Shown here: positions 1-7,393 of the stretch, piece by piece | Layout: each line of letters begins with the position of its first letter | Position numbering within the stretch: position 1 is the stretch's first letter | DNA from: Maribacter thermophilus | Lineage (GTDB): Bacteria; Bacteroidota; Bacteroidia; Flavobacteriales; Flavobacteriaceae | DNA length: 64,000 nt | Assembly: GCF_001020565.1 (NCBI RefSeq) | Contig: NZ_LDAS01000001.1 | Location: 1,776,985 to 1,840,984 of the forward strand | Direction: 5' to 3' | The notes under the pieces: model-generated | What the model was told of the DNA's origin: nothing | Seen by the model: only the letters and a program-made list of their open reading frames with translations | The model's database searches: none | Made by a program: the position numbers and the translations under genes

Positions 1-1975
1 AATTCATTTGCATTCTTCCCCAATCCACTTCCCTAATACTTCCAACAATTGTTTCCATCAGCATCCCTTGAACATTGAAGACCAAAGTATCTCCCACCAC
101 AACCTGAGCGTCATTGGCCACATTATCGGACAACGATATGGGTACCGGCCTACCCGGAACCACTTTTGCGTCAAAATCTCCAGAAATCAATTTTTCTGAA
201 CCGATCAAAGAATCACGATAGGTTACCCTAAACTCATGGTTTAATATCCATTTGTTTATTGTCGTAGTCGAATCTAAACGTATGGCGTTTACACTTCGAT
301 CCTTGATCCGATCTAAACGCATAGTAATAATCGGAATATTATCTATAATCGGCAGTTTCTTTGCCTTTATAGCCTTGATCATATCTTCTTTTTGTCCATT
401 TTGAACATCGAACATAATCAGGTTAGGACTTTTTTCATTGGCCTCCAATGAGGTTTTGGCCAACAAAAAATCTTTTGTAAAGTAGAGGGTTCCTATCAAA
501 AAGGTTCCAATACCAATGGCCAAGATCAATACCGCGGTTTGATTGTTGGGCCTATAAAGATTTAGTAAACTTTGTCTTGAAACAAAACTCCAAGATTTAG
601 GAAAATAACGTTTTACCAATCGCATAAAAAATTGCGACATACCCCATAAAACCGCAAAAGTCACCAATATACCTATTACAAAGCTAGAGGCATACTTAAA
701 ATTATCGAGCAACCAATACGCGAATAAAAATACAAAGAGTACTATGGCCAAGAATACAAATATTTGAGCTTTTCTAGATTTGCCCCCAACATTCTCTTGT
801 ACCCTTAAAACTTGTAATGGAGATACAAACCAAGTATTTAATAAGGGCGATAATGCAAAAAGAACCGACATTAATATGCCCAAGACCAAACCTACGACAA
901 TGGCTTGATAAGAGGTAGATATTTGAACCTGAAAAGGCAAAAACTCTTGTAAGATCAAAGGAAAGGATTCTTGCAATAGTAGCCCGATCGTTGTTCCTAT
1001 GATGCCTCCCAGCAATCCCATTCCCGCAATTTGCAGCAAGAAAATAAGAAATGTCTGCTTTCTGGTAGCTCCCAAACACTTTAAGACTGCTACCGCCTTT
1101 AATTTTTCTTTTATATAAATATGAACGGAACTGGCTATACCCACACAGCCTAACAGTAATGCTATAAAGGCTACCAAGTTCAAAAAACGCCCAACATTGT
1201 CATACCTTCTTCCCAACCTCTGACTCGTAGAGGTGTGTGTATCAAGATCTGCATTTTGCTCATCCAACAAAGGATCTAGTTCTTTATCCAACTTTTCGAG
1301 GTCTGCATCAGGGGCCTTAAAATAATAGGCATAATCCAACCTACTTCCCTTCTGCAACAACCCACTAGATTCCATAAAACCATAAGGAACCATAATCGGT
1401 GGCGCTACCGAAGTTCCAATTCCCGTGCTTCCCGGGGCCGTGACCAACGAACCAATTATGGGAAAGGTCTTGTTCCCTAATTTTACACTGTCTCCCACCA
1501 CTAGATTAAACTGGAGCATAACGGTAGCATCTATTAGGGCACCAGATTCGGCTTGATATCTTACTGCCGCATCCGCAGGTTCTGTTTCGAGTTCACCATA
1601 AAAAGGAAAATTACCTTCCACTCCCCTAACCTGTACCAATTTAGTGGCACCGTTTTTAGAAAATGCGGCCATAGATGCAAACTTTACCTCCATAGCATCC
1701 GCACCACCAAGTGAATCCATTATAGACAATACCCGCTCATTGGCAGGTTCATTACTATCTATTAAAAAATCGGCTCCCATTAAGGCCTTTGACTGATTTC
1801 CAATGTTGTCCTTTAAATTTTCACTGAAAGATTGTATGGAGACTACCGCTGCAATCCCCAATACAATAGATGCCATAAACAACAGCAATCTTTTGCCGCT
1901 TGCCTTACCATCTCGCCATGCCATTTTAAACAACCAGCCCAACGAAGCCTTTGAAGTATATTTTAAATCGCTCAA
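1..1975 (-). CDS. ABC transporter permease, FtsX/YbbP-like (partial)
   Basis: This is the membrane subunit of a MacB/LolE/YbbP-type ABC transporter. About 658 codons are visible and the C-terminus lies beyond the window start. The protein opens with a membrane segment (LLLFMASIVLGIAAVVSIQ), followed by a periplasmic MacB-like domain. Next comes a three-helix FtsX core (GRFLNLVAFIALLLGCVGIA, then KAVAVLKCLGATRKQTFLI, typical of the family) and the start of the second half. The start is taken as a TTG that overlaps the TGA of the ATPase gene upstream, which suggests translational coupling. An in-frame ATG at 1924 is the alternative. The gene was found by translating the minus strand directly. 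YbbP-like proteins normally have about 800 residues, so roughly a fifth is missing. The transported substrate is unknown. Confidence 0.85.
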   Translation of the reverse strand, partial: MSDLKYTSKASLGWLFKMAWRDGKASGKRLLLFMASIVLGIAAVVSIQSFSENLKDNIGNQSKALMGADFLIDSNEPANERVLSIMDSLGGADAMEVKFASMAAFSKNGATKLVQVRGVEGNFPFYGELETEPADAAVRYQAESGALIDATVMLQFNLVVGDSVKLGNKTFPIIGSLVTAPGSTGIGTSVAPPIMVPYGFMESSGLLQKGSRLDYAYYFKAPDADLEKLDKELDPLLDEQNADLDTHTSTSQRLGRRYDNVGRFLNLVAFIALLLGCVGIASSVHIYIKEKLKAVAVLKCLGATRKQTFLIFLLQIAGMGLLGGIIGTTIGLLLQESFPLILQEFLPFQVQISTSYQAIVVGLVLGILMSVLFALSPLLNTWFVSPLQVLRVQENVGGKSRKAQIFVFLAIVLFVFLFAYWLLDNFKYASSFVIGILVTFAVLWGMSQFFMRLVKRYFPKSWSFVSRQSLLNLYRPNNQTAVLILAIGIGTFLIGTLYFTKDFLLAKTSLEANEKSPNLIMFDVQNGQKEDMIKAIKAKKLPIIDNIPIITMRLDRIKDRSVNAIRLDSTTTINKWILNHEFRVTYRDSLIGSEKLISGDFDAKVVPGRPVPISLSDNVANDAQVVVGDTLVFNVQGMLMETIVGSIREVDWGRMQMN

Positions 1976-2661
1976 ACTACAATATCAGATTGGTTAGCAA
2001 CAATTTTACCGCCCTTAAGTTTAATCACCCGTTGGGTCAGCCGGGCCAGATCTAGATCATGGGTAACAATGACCAAGGTGGTCCCCATTTCCTTATTTAG
2101 TTCAAATAATAATTTTATGACTTTTTCACCTGTTTCTTCGTCCAGGTTTCCTGTAGGTTCGTCTGCAAATAATATGGCAGGCTTTGTAGAAAAGGCCCGG
2201 GCCAAAGCCACACGTTGTTGCTCTCCTCCCGACAATTGTGATGGATAATGATCAAACCTATCCCCAAGACCCACTTTTTCCAATAATTCCCTTGCCTCTT
2301 TAGTAGCGTCGGCAGCCCCTTGTAATTCTAACGGAACGCTCACATTCTCTATAGCGGTCAATGTAGGTAACAGCTGAAAATTTTGAAAAATAAACCCAAC
2401 TTTTTGGTTTCGCAACAAGGCCCGTTGATCTTCATTAAGGGCATTGAGTTCTGTACCGCATAACTCTATGGTTCCCTCATCTAACTGGTCTAAGCCCGCA
2501 CAGAGGCCCAACAAGGTTGTTTTTCCACTTCCCGACGGTCCTACGATGGCAAAAGTTTCCCCTGCTTCTATGTCAAAGGTGATACCATCCAATACCGTTA
2601 AATCCTTTGTGCCGCTACGATAAGTTTTCCTTAGGTTCTTTACGTTTAATATCTTTGTCAT
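1972..2661 (-). CDS. ABC transporter ATP-binding protein, YbbA/LolD-like
   Basis: This cytoplasmic ATPase partners the permease downstream. At 229 residues it has the usual length for LolD/YbbA. Walker A (GPSGSGKTTL) lies near residues 42-51, the signature LSGGEQQR near 142-149, and Walker B with its glutamate (ILFADEPTGNLD) follows. The switch histidine is in VIVTHD. The stop codon overlaps the permease start, so the two form one operon. The gene is divergent from a TesA-like esterase, the same arrangement as ybbA-ybbP/tesA in E. coli. The family includes lipoprotein extraction and efflux systems, and the sequence alone does not decide which applies. Confidence 0.9.
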   Translation of the reverse strand: MTKILNVKNLRKTYRSGTKDLTVLDGITFDIEAGETFAIVGPSGSGKTTLLGLCAGLDQLDEGTIELCGTELNALNEDQRALLRNQKVGFIFQNFQLLPTLTAIENVSVPLELQGAADATKEARELLEKVGLGDRFDHYPSQLSGGEQQRVALARAFSTKPAILFADEPTGNLDEETGEKVIKLLFELNKEMGTTLVIVTHDLDLARLTQRVIKLKGGKIVANQSDIVV

Positions 2662-2722
2662 AACTCATTTAGTACAAGCTAACAAAATAACTAAATGATT
2701 TTGGTTTTAAGAAGGATACACT

Positions 2723-3418
2723 ATGCGCAAACTATTAAAGTTTAGTTATTTTTTTCTCGTTTTATTGCTAATTGGCTGTGGAGAAAGTAAAAAACAAAGG
2801 CAAACCGATAACACTACTGAATCTACAGTGGAGGAAAACAAAGAAGAAAAACAGACCCAAAGCAAGGTTATCCTGTTCTTTGGCAATAGCCTTACCGCTG
2901 CCTATGGTCTGGAAACAGAAGATGGGTTTCCACATAGAATACAGCTTCGTCTAGACTCTTTGGGTTTAGATTACAAGGTGATCAACTCTGGTCTAAGTGG
3001 TGAGACCACCTCTGGGGGACTCAATAGATTGGACTGGGTCTTGAACCAAAAGATAGACATATTTGTTTTAGAACTTGGGGCCAATGATGGACTTAGGGGC
3101 ATACCTTTATCAGAAACCAAAGAAAACCTTCAAAAAATAATAGACAAGGTAAGAGAAAAAAATAACGAAACCACCATTCTCTTGGCCGGCATGCAAATTC
3201 CACCAAACATGGGCCAAGATTACACCACCGAATTCAAAAGCATGTTCCCGGACCTGGCAAAGAAAAACAATGTTTTGCTTATTCCTTTTCTTTTGGAAAA
3301 TGTTGCCGGAATACCCGAATTGAATTTAGAGGACGGTATTCATCCTACAGCTGAAGGACAAAAAATAGTCGCCAATAATGTATGGAAGGTGTTAGAACCC
3401 GTTGTTTCGCCAAAGTAA
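2723..3418 (+). CDS. SGNH/GDSL arylesterase lipoprotein, TesA-like
   Basis: This is a predicted lipoprotein hydrolase of the SGNH family (arylesterase/lysophospholipase type). The N-terminus carries a lipobox (LLLIGC, cysteine about residue 19) followed by a Lys/Glu-rich linker to about residue 48. The catalytic blocks are visible: FFGNSLTAAYGL (block I with the nucleophile serine, GNS instead of GDS), a glycine in block II, LELGANDGLRG (block III with the Asn), and DGIHPT (block V with Asp and His). At 231 residues it matches TesA plus a lipoprotein linker. It probably acts in the periplasm or on the inner face of the outer membrane. Its divergent position next to the YbbA/YbbP pair supports the TesA assignment. 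The natural ester substrate is unknown. Confidence 0.9.
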   Translation: MRKLLKFSYFFLVLLLIGCGESKKQRQTDNTTESTVEENKEEKQTQSKVILFFGNSLTAAYGLETEDGFPHRIQLRLDSLGLDYKVINSGLSGETTSGGLNRLDWVLNQKIDIFVLELGANDGLRGIPLSETKENLQKIIDKVREKNNETTILLAGMQIPPNMGQDYTTEFKSMFPDLAKKNNVLLIPFLLENVAGIPELNLEDGIHPTAEGQKIVANNVWKVLEPVVSPK

Positions 3419-3436
3419 AGGAAAAACAATATCCGA

Positions 3437-3679
3437 CTAAGCCAATCTAGGCCTCCTTTTTCTCGACTTAAAGGCCAATGCCCTTTTTACCCTAGAATGT
3501 TTTGATATGTATATACCTGAAACTGACGGGATGCTTTTGCCCAAGTTAGTTTGGGCCATGGTTTCAGTAATTGGCATTGAAATAGCTTTCGCTTTTGTTT
3601 CAATATCATTTTTCTGAGCCTGGGCAAAAACTCCCATGCAGGTAACAAGCATTGAAATAAAAATAAGAGTAGGTTTCAT
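3437..3679 (-). CDS. small exported basic-tail protein, paralog 1
   Basis: I do not recognise a named family. The product has 80 residues from the ATG at 3679. A longer reading from 3727 would put 16 extra residues before the signal peptide. It has a signal peptide (FISMLVTCMGVFAQAQ), a short polar middle and a strongly basic end, SRVKRALAFKSRKRRPRLA. The neighbouring gene at 3945-4181 encodes a similar protein: both share AQKN..E.K after the signal, an ITET/VTET motif and the RV.(R/K)AL(A/S)F tail. The upstream region holds LytTR-like half-sites and short direct repeats, so expression is probably regulated. A secreted or periplasmic location is inferred and the function is unknown. Confidence 0.7.
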   Translation of the reverse strand: MKPTLIFISMLVTCMGVFAQAQKNDIETKAKAISMPITETMAQTNLGKSIPSVSGIYISKHSRVKRALAFKSRKRRPRLA

Positions 3680-3739
3680 TAGTAGATCAATTTGGTGAAT
3701 ATATAACTCTCGCTTATTGAATTTCAAATTTCCATTTCG

Positions 3740-3757
3740 ATAAACGGTATCAATTTA
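3740..3757 (-). promoter_or_regulatory. LytTR-like half-site upstream of small protein 1
   Basis: On the minus strand this stretch reads ACCGTTTATCGA. The first nine bases fit the LytTR half-site consensus [TA][AC][CA]GTTN[AG][TG]. It lies about 70 bp upstream of the 3679 start. A degenerate copy (ACCGATAAA) begins 14 bp before it, which is not the usual 21-22 bp spacing. That it binds a regulator is inference. Confidence 0.3.
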
Positions 3758-3792
3758 TCGGTCAAATGCATTTTTTTCGACCAACAACACTA

Positions 3793-3880
3793 TTCCTACA
3801 AAAGTTTTCCTACAAAATCAGGTTTGTTTCATCGATAATTCTATACATTTCGTCGATATTTCAAATTAATTCCTACAAAA
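3793..3880. repeat. short direct repeats between the two small-protein genes
   Basis: The 11-mer TTCCTACAAAA occurs three times, at 3793, 3807 and 3870. Between the second and third copies lie TTTCATCGAT (3827) and TTTCGTCGAT (3848), two direct repeats exactly 21 bp apart, the spacing of LytTR-type operators. The stretch lies between the two paralogous small-protein genes. A regulatory role is inferred. Confidence 0.35.
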
Positions 3881-3944
3881 AATTGGACTTATTTAGATGT
3901 CTTTGAGGAAAGAGAAATATAATCAGGATACATATTAAAAGCAA

Positions 3945-4181
3945 TTAAGCCATTTTGGCCCTGTTTCTTTTGGTCGTAAAAGACAATGCCTTGGTTACCC
4001 TTGCATTTTTGAACTTGTACAACCTTGCAACCTCGGTGTTGGTTTTAAAATCGGTAGAGTTAACGGTTTCGGTAACGATGGTCGTTTGCATGGTCTCCAC
4101 CTTTTCTTCCGTAGTGTTTTTCTGGGCCTGTAGTGTTGTTCCGATAAAAAGGATAAAGAAGATGGTTGCTACTGTTTTCAT
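3945..4181 (-). CDS. small exported basic-tail protein, paralog 2
   Basis: This 78-residue protein is a paralog of the product of 3437-3679. A signal peptide (MKTVATIFFILFIGTTLQAQ) is followed by a polar, Thr/Glu-rich middle and the basic end NARVTKALSFTTKRNRAKMA. The match with paralog 1 is concentrated just after the signal peptide and in the last 18 residues. The middle is free to vary, so the tail is likely the functional part. The gene has its own upstream region with a second LytTR-like half-site, so the two are probably transcribed separately. I know of no assigned function. The basic tail could bind nucleic acid, an acidic surface or a partner protein. Confidence 0.7.
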   Translation of the reverse strand: MKTVATIFFILFIGTTLQAQKNTTEEKVETMQTTIVTETVNSTDFKTNTEVARLYKFKNARVTKALSFTTKRNRAKMA

Positions 4182-4268
4182 GACTTGCGTTTGTTACACT
4201 ATTATAACTACCGCAAGTGTATTTTGAAGGGGGGCGAATCGCTCAAAAACCCCAATTTCTCGTTATCC

Positions 4269-4313
4269 GACATGTAAACGGACAAAGTGCGAAATTCACT
4301 CGATGAACGGTTC
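4269..4313 (-). promoter_or_regulatory. LytTR-like half-sites upstream of small protein 2
   Basis: Read on the minus strand, ACCGTTCAT is followed 29 bp later (start to start) by TCCGTTTAC. The first fits the LytTR half-site consensus fully and the second misses only the last base. They sit about 90-130 bp upstream of the start at 4181. The spacing is longer than the usual 21-22 bp, so only one may be functional. Confidence 0.3.
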
Positions 4314-4359
4314 GGGCGCCTATTTCACTTTATCTATTATAAGTGTCTTTCAACGGATA

Positions 4360-5046
4360 TTACGACCCTATTTTAAACAACAAATTAGGATCGGGACAAT
4401 TCTTTTTGTAAAAATCCAATGTTTGAAAAGAACAAACACCTGGATAATCTCCATAATAGCTCTCCACATCCTTAATTATCTGAAAGTGTAGATGTGGTGC
4501 ATAATTCACGTTAATATCCGGTGTACCTAAAAAGCCTAAGGTACTACCTGCAGAGAATTGCTTCCCCAAAGTGAGTCCCTCCAGTGATTCTAGGCTTAAA
4601 TGTCCATACAGGGTATAAAATACTATACCATCCAAACAATGCTCTAAAATTATGGTAGGTCCGTAATCCCCGATTCCTCTGTTATTTTTAAAACTATGGA
4701 CTATCCCCTCTATAGGGGCTATAACTTTTGTTCCCGACTTACACCAATAATCTATGCCAAGATGAATATTTCGCGGTTCGTTGCCGGGAGCATTAAAATT
4801 CTGTTTATCGGCATAAAGATCCCTATTTTCCAAATATCCTCCATAAGCCACCTCACCATTGTTTTTATACAAAATATTATCTATGTACCGTTGACATTCT
4901 TTGGGTTGGGCAATATCCATTCCTTTTAAAATTTCATTATCCCTAGATAGATCCAAAGGCACATATGCCGATAAGGGAATAGTGTTATCCAATGGTCGTA
5001 TGGGTTCTCGGGAAAGTGTCGTAAGTTTTTCTATAAGCAGATCCAT
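4360..5046 (-). CDS. M23-family metallopeptidase
   Basis: This is a LytM/M23-type zinc peptidase domain. The metal-binding pattern is complete: H and D in NIHLGIDYW, a histidine in LYGHLS, and HxH in APHLHFQII. Such enzymes usually cut peptidoglycan cross-links. Here there is no signal peptide or membrane segment at the N-terminus, so either the protein is cytoplasmic or export does not use Sec. The start is put at the ATG at 5046 (228 residues). An in-frame ATG at 5073 would add nine residues. It is divergent from msrA with about 100 bp between. Its substrate may not be peptidoglycan if it stays in the cytoplasm. Confidence 0.8.
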   Translation of the reverse strand: MDLLIEKLTTLSREPIRPLDNTIPLSAYVPLDLSRDNEILKGMDIAQPKECQRYIDNILYKNNGEVAYGGYLENRDLYADKQNFNAPGNEPRNIHLGIDYWCKSGTKVIAPIEGIVHSFKNNRGIGDYGPTIILEHCLDGIVFYTLYGHLSLESLEGLTLGKQFSAGSTLGFLGTPDINVNYAPHLHFQIIKDVESYYGDYPGVCSFQTLDFYKKNCPDPNLLFKIGS

Positions 5047-5145
5047 GACGTAAAAATAATACGGTATGTTCATTACTTAACACTTTTTAACCTTTTGCAT
5101 CGTAAGTACTTTGTAATTTACCTACCAATAAACAAACAAAATAAA

Positions 5146-5847
5146 ATGACTCCGATTAGATTTACAATAATAAGTATTACACTATTGTTTGTCACCAGTT
5201 GCCAATCAAAAACAAAAAACACGAAAATTGCAGAGGAAGATGCTGTTGTAGCGAACGCCACCTCGCCAGAAACCGTAAAGCTTACCCCCCAACAACTGAG
5301 CAAATATGAGACCGCATACTTTGCCAGTGGTTGCTTTTGGTGTGTTGAAGCCATATTTGAAAGTGTCAAAGGTGTTAAAGAAGTAATCTCTGGTTATGCA
5401 GGTGGCAAAGAGGAAAACCCTACCTACGAAATGGTAGGCCGTGGAAAAACTTCACATGCCGAAGCTGTAGAGGTATATTACGACCCAAAGGTTATTTCCT
5501 TTACGGCTCTTGTACAAGTATTTTTTGGATCGCACGATCCTACGACATTAAACCGACAAGGACCAGATAAAGGTCCTCAATACCGTTCTATTGCGTTTTA
5601 CAAAAATGACAAAGAGAAGAAAATCATAGAAAGCTATATACAGGCCCTAAAAGACCAAAATGTCTATGACGGCGCTACAATTACCACCGAGGTCACCCCT
5701 TTTACCAAATTCTATAAAGCGGAAGATTACCATCAAGACTATGAGCGCAACCACCCCAACAATCCTTATATACAAAATGTATCGATTCCAAGGTTGAACA
5801 GGTTTAAACAAAATTTTGGCGATTTTTTAAAAGAAGACATACATTAG
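5146..5847 (+). CDS. msrA: peptide-methionine (S)-S-oxide reductase, lipoprotein form
   Basis: The enzyme reduces methionine-S-sulfoxide in damaged proteins. The active-site motif GCFWCVEAIF with its catalytic cysteine is intact, as are SGYAGG and the downstream YHQDY stretch. The start chosen (ATG at 5146, 233 residues) gives a lipoprotein signal ending in LLFVTSC at about residue 19, which places the enzyme in the periplasm attached to a membrane. A longer reading from 5095 would put 17 polar residues in front of the signal and is unlikely. No MsrB domain is fused. A terminator hairpin follows at 5958-5981, so the gene is probably transcribed alone. Confidence 0.92.
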   Translation: MTPIRFTIISITLLFVTSCQSKTKNTKIAEEDAVVANATSPETVKLTPQQLSKYETAYFASGCFWCVEAIFESVKGVKEVISGYAGGKEENPTYEMVGRGKTSHAEAVEVYYDPKVISFTALVQVFFGSHDPTTLNRQGPDKGPQYRSIAFYKNDKEKKIIESYIQALKDQNVYDGATITTEVTPFTKFYKAEDYHQDYERNHPNNPYIQNVSIPRLNRFKQNFGDFLKEDIH

Positions 5848-5957
5848 CCTATTCTGACCATCAATCACTGATACAAATACAAGATCTTTTTAGGAGACTC
5901 CTTTTTAAAGTCCCAGTTGATTCTTTTCGGCCAAGAAACATAAATTTTAGTATCTTC

Positions 5958-5981
5958 AAGCGTCTTTTTAAGACGCTTTTT
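5958..5981 (+). terminator. Rho-independent terminator after msrA
   Basis: There is a perfect 9-bp stem, AAGCGTCTT / AAGACGCTT, with a TTT loop, followed by Ts. It lies 110 bp after the msrA stop and 30 bp before the next start, and separates msrA from the DUF1080 gene. Confidence 0.75.
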
Positions 5982-6010
5982 GCTTTAGATTATAACCAAA
6001 CCAAAACAAC

Positions 6011-7390
6011 ATGATTAAAAGATTTTTTGTTTTTTCCGGGCTCTTTCTGGGCTTGGCACTATTTACCAATTGCAAGCATGAACCAAAAGATGACACTCCC
6101 TGGGTATCACTTTTTGACGGCAAAACCTTATCTGGATGGTCCCAAATAGGCGGTAAGGCACACTATACCATCAGAGATAACAGTATTGTCGGAAGTACGG
6201 TTCACGATACGCCTAATTCTTTTTTGGCCACCGATAAGTTGTACGATGATTTTATTCTTGAGCTAGATTATAAGGTAGACCCCAGTATGAATTCGGGCAT
6301 ACAGATCCGTAGCAATAGTTACCCACATTACATGAACGGAAGAACCCACGGTTACCAAATAGAAATAGACCCCTCTGAACGTGCTTGGAGCGCAGGCATT
6401 TATGATGAGGCCAGAAGAGGTTGGTTACATACAATGACAGAAAACAAGGCCGCACAAGAAGCTTTTAAACAAAATGACTGGAACCATTACAGGATCGAAG
6501 CTATCGGAGATACAATTAAAACATGGATAAACGATGTACCGGCCTCTTATTTAATAGACGATAAAACATCTAAAGGCTTTATAGCGTTGCAAGTTCACAG
6601 CATTGGTCCTGATCAAAAAGAAGGAACCGAAATTATTTGGAAAAACATTAAAATACTTACAGACAGTGTATCTAAATATGCAAGAAAAAGCCCGCTGACC
6701 CCTATTGTTACTGTCAATGCCCTAGGGGTAGACGAAGCAAAAAATGGTTGGAAAATGCTCTGGGACGGAAAAACCACGAACGGTTGGCGTGGTGCCAAAT
6801 TAGATGAATTTCCACCCAATGGTTGGGAAATTAAAGATGGAGTCTTGACGGTATTGTCTTCTGGAGGTGAAGAATCTGCCGCAGGTGGAGATATAGTCAC
6901 CAAAGAACTATATGGCGATTTTGAACTAAAGGTAGATTTTATGATTACCGAAGGTGCCAATAGCGGTATAAAATACTATGTGAACACCGACCTTAACAAA
7001 GGAGAAGGGTCGTCCATAGGATTAGAATATCAGATATTGGACGATGCCAGACATCCGGATGCCAAATTGGGAAGAAAGGAAGGCATTCGTACGGTTGCAT
7101 CCTTATATGACCTTATACAAGCAGACCCCAACAAACCCATGAATCCTCCCGGAGAGTGGAACACTGCCCATATCAAATCAGTAGACAATCATGTAGAGCA
7201 TTGGTTAAATGGTATGAAAGTAGTTGAATACGAAAGAAATAGTGATGAATACCTAAAATTAGTGTCTGAAAGCAAATATGCCAAATGGCCTAATTTTGGA
7301 GCCGCTGAAAAAGGTCATATTTTATTACAGGAACACGGTGATCGCGTTTCTTTTAAAAACATTAAAATAAAACCAATCACCAAAGACTAA
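6011..7390 (+). CDS. lipoprotein with two DUF1080 (3-keto-glycoside hydrolase-like) domains
   Basis: This 459-residue lipoprotein has its lipobox cysteine at about residue 21 (LALFTNC). It carries two copies of the DUF1080 fold, a concanavalin-like sandwich now linked to 3-keto-glycoside hydrolysis. Domain 1 spans about residues 33-217 ([10 protein letters not shown], then [16 protein letters not shown]). Domain 2 spans about 245-456 ([28 protein letters not shown]). Each repeats the xFDGKx..GW start, so the gene arose by duplication or fusion. The next gene, only 3 bp away, is a Tat-exported Gfo/Idh/MocA oxidoreductase. Together they suggest oxidation of a glycoside at C3 followed by hydrolysis outside the cytoplasm. 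The sugar is unknown. Confidence 0.85.
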   Translation: MIKRFFVFSGLFLGLALFTNCKHEPKDDTPWVSLFDGKTLSGWSQIGGKAHYTIRDNSIVGSTVHDTPNSFLATDKLYDDFILELDYKVDPSMNSGIQIRSNSYPHYMNGRTHGYQIEIDPSERAWSAGIYDEARRGWLHTMTENKAAQEAFKQNDWNHYRIEAIGDTIKTWINDVPASYLIDDKTSKGFIALQVHSIGPDQKEGTEIIWKNIKILTDSVSKYARKSPLTPIVTVNALGVDEAKNGWKMLWDGKTTNGWRGAKLDEFPPNGWEIKDGVLTVLSSGGEESAAGGDIVTKELYGDFELKVDFMITEGANSGIKYYVNTDLNKGEGSSIGLEYQILDDARHPDAKLGRKEGIRTVASLYDLIQADPNKPMNPPGEWNTAHIKSVDNHVEHWLNGMKVVEYERNSDEYLKLVSESKYAKWPNFGAAEKGHILLQEHGDRVSFKNIKIKPITKD

Positions 7391-7393
7391 ATT

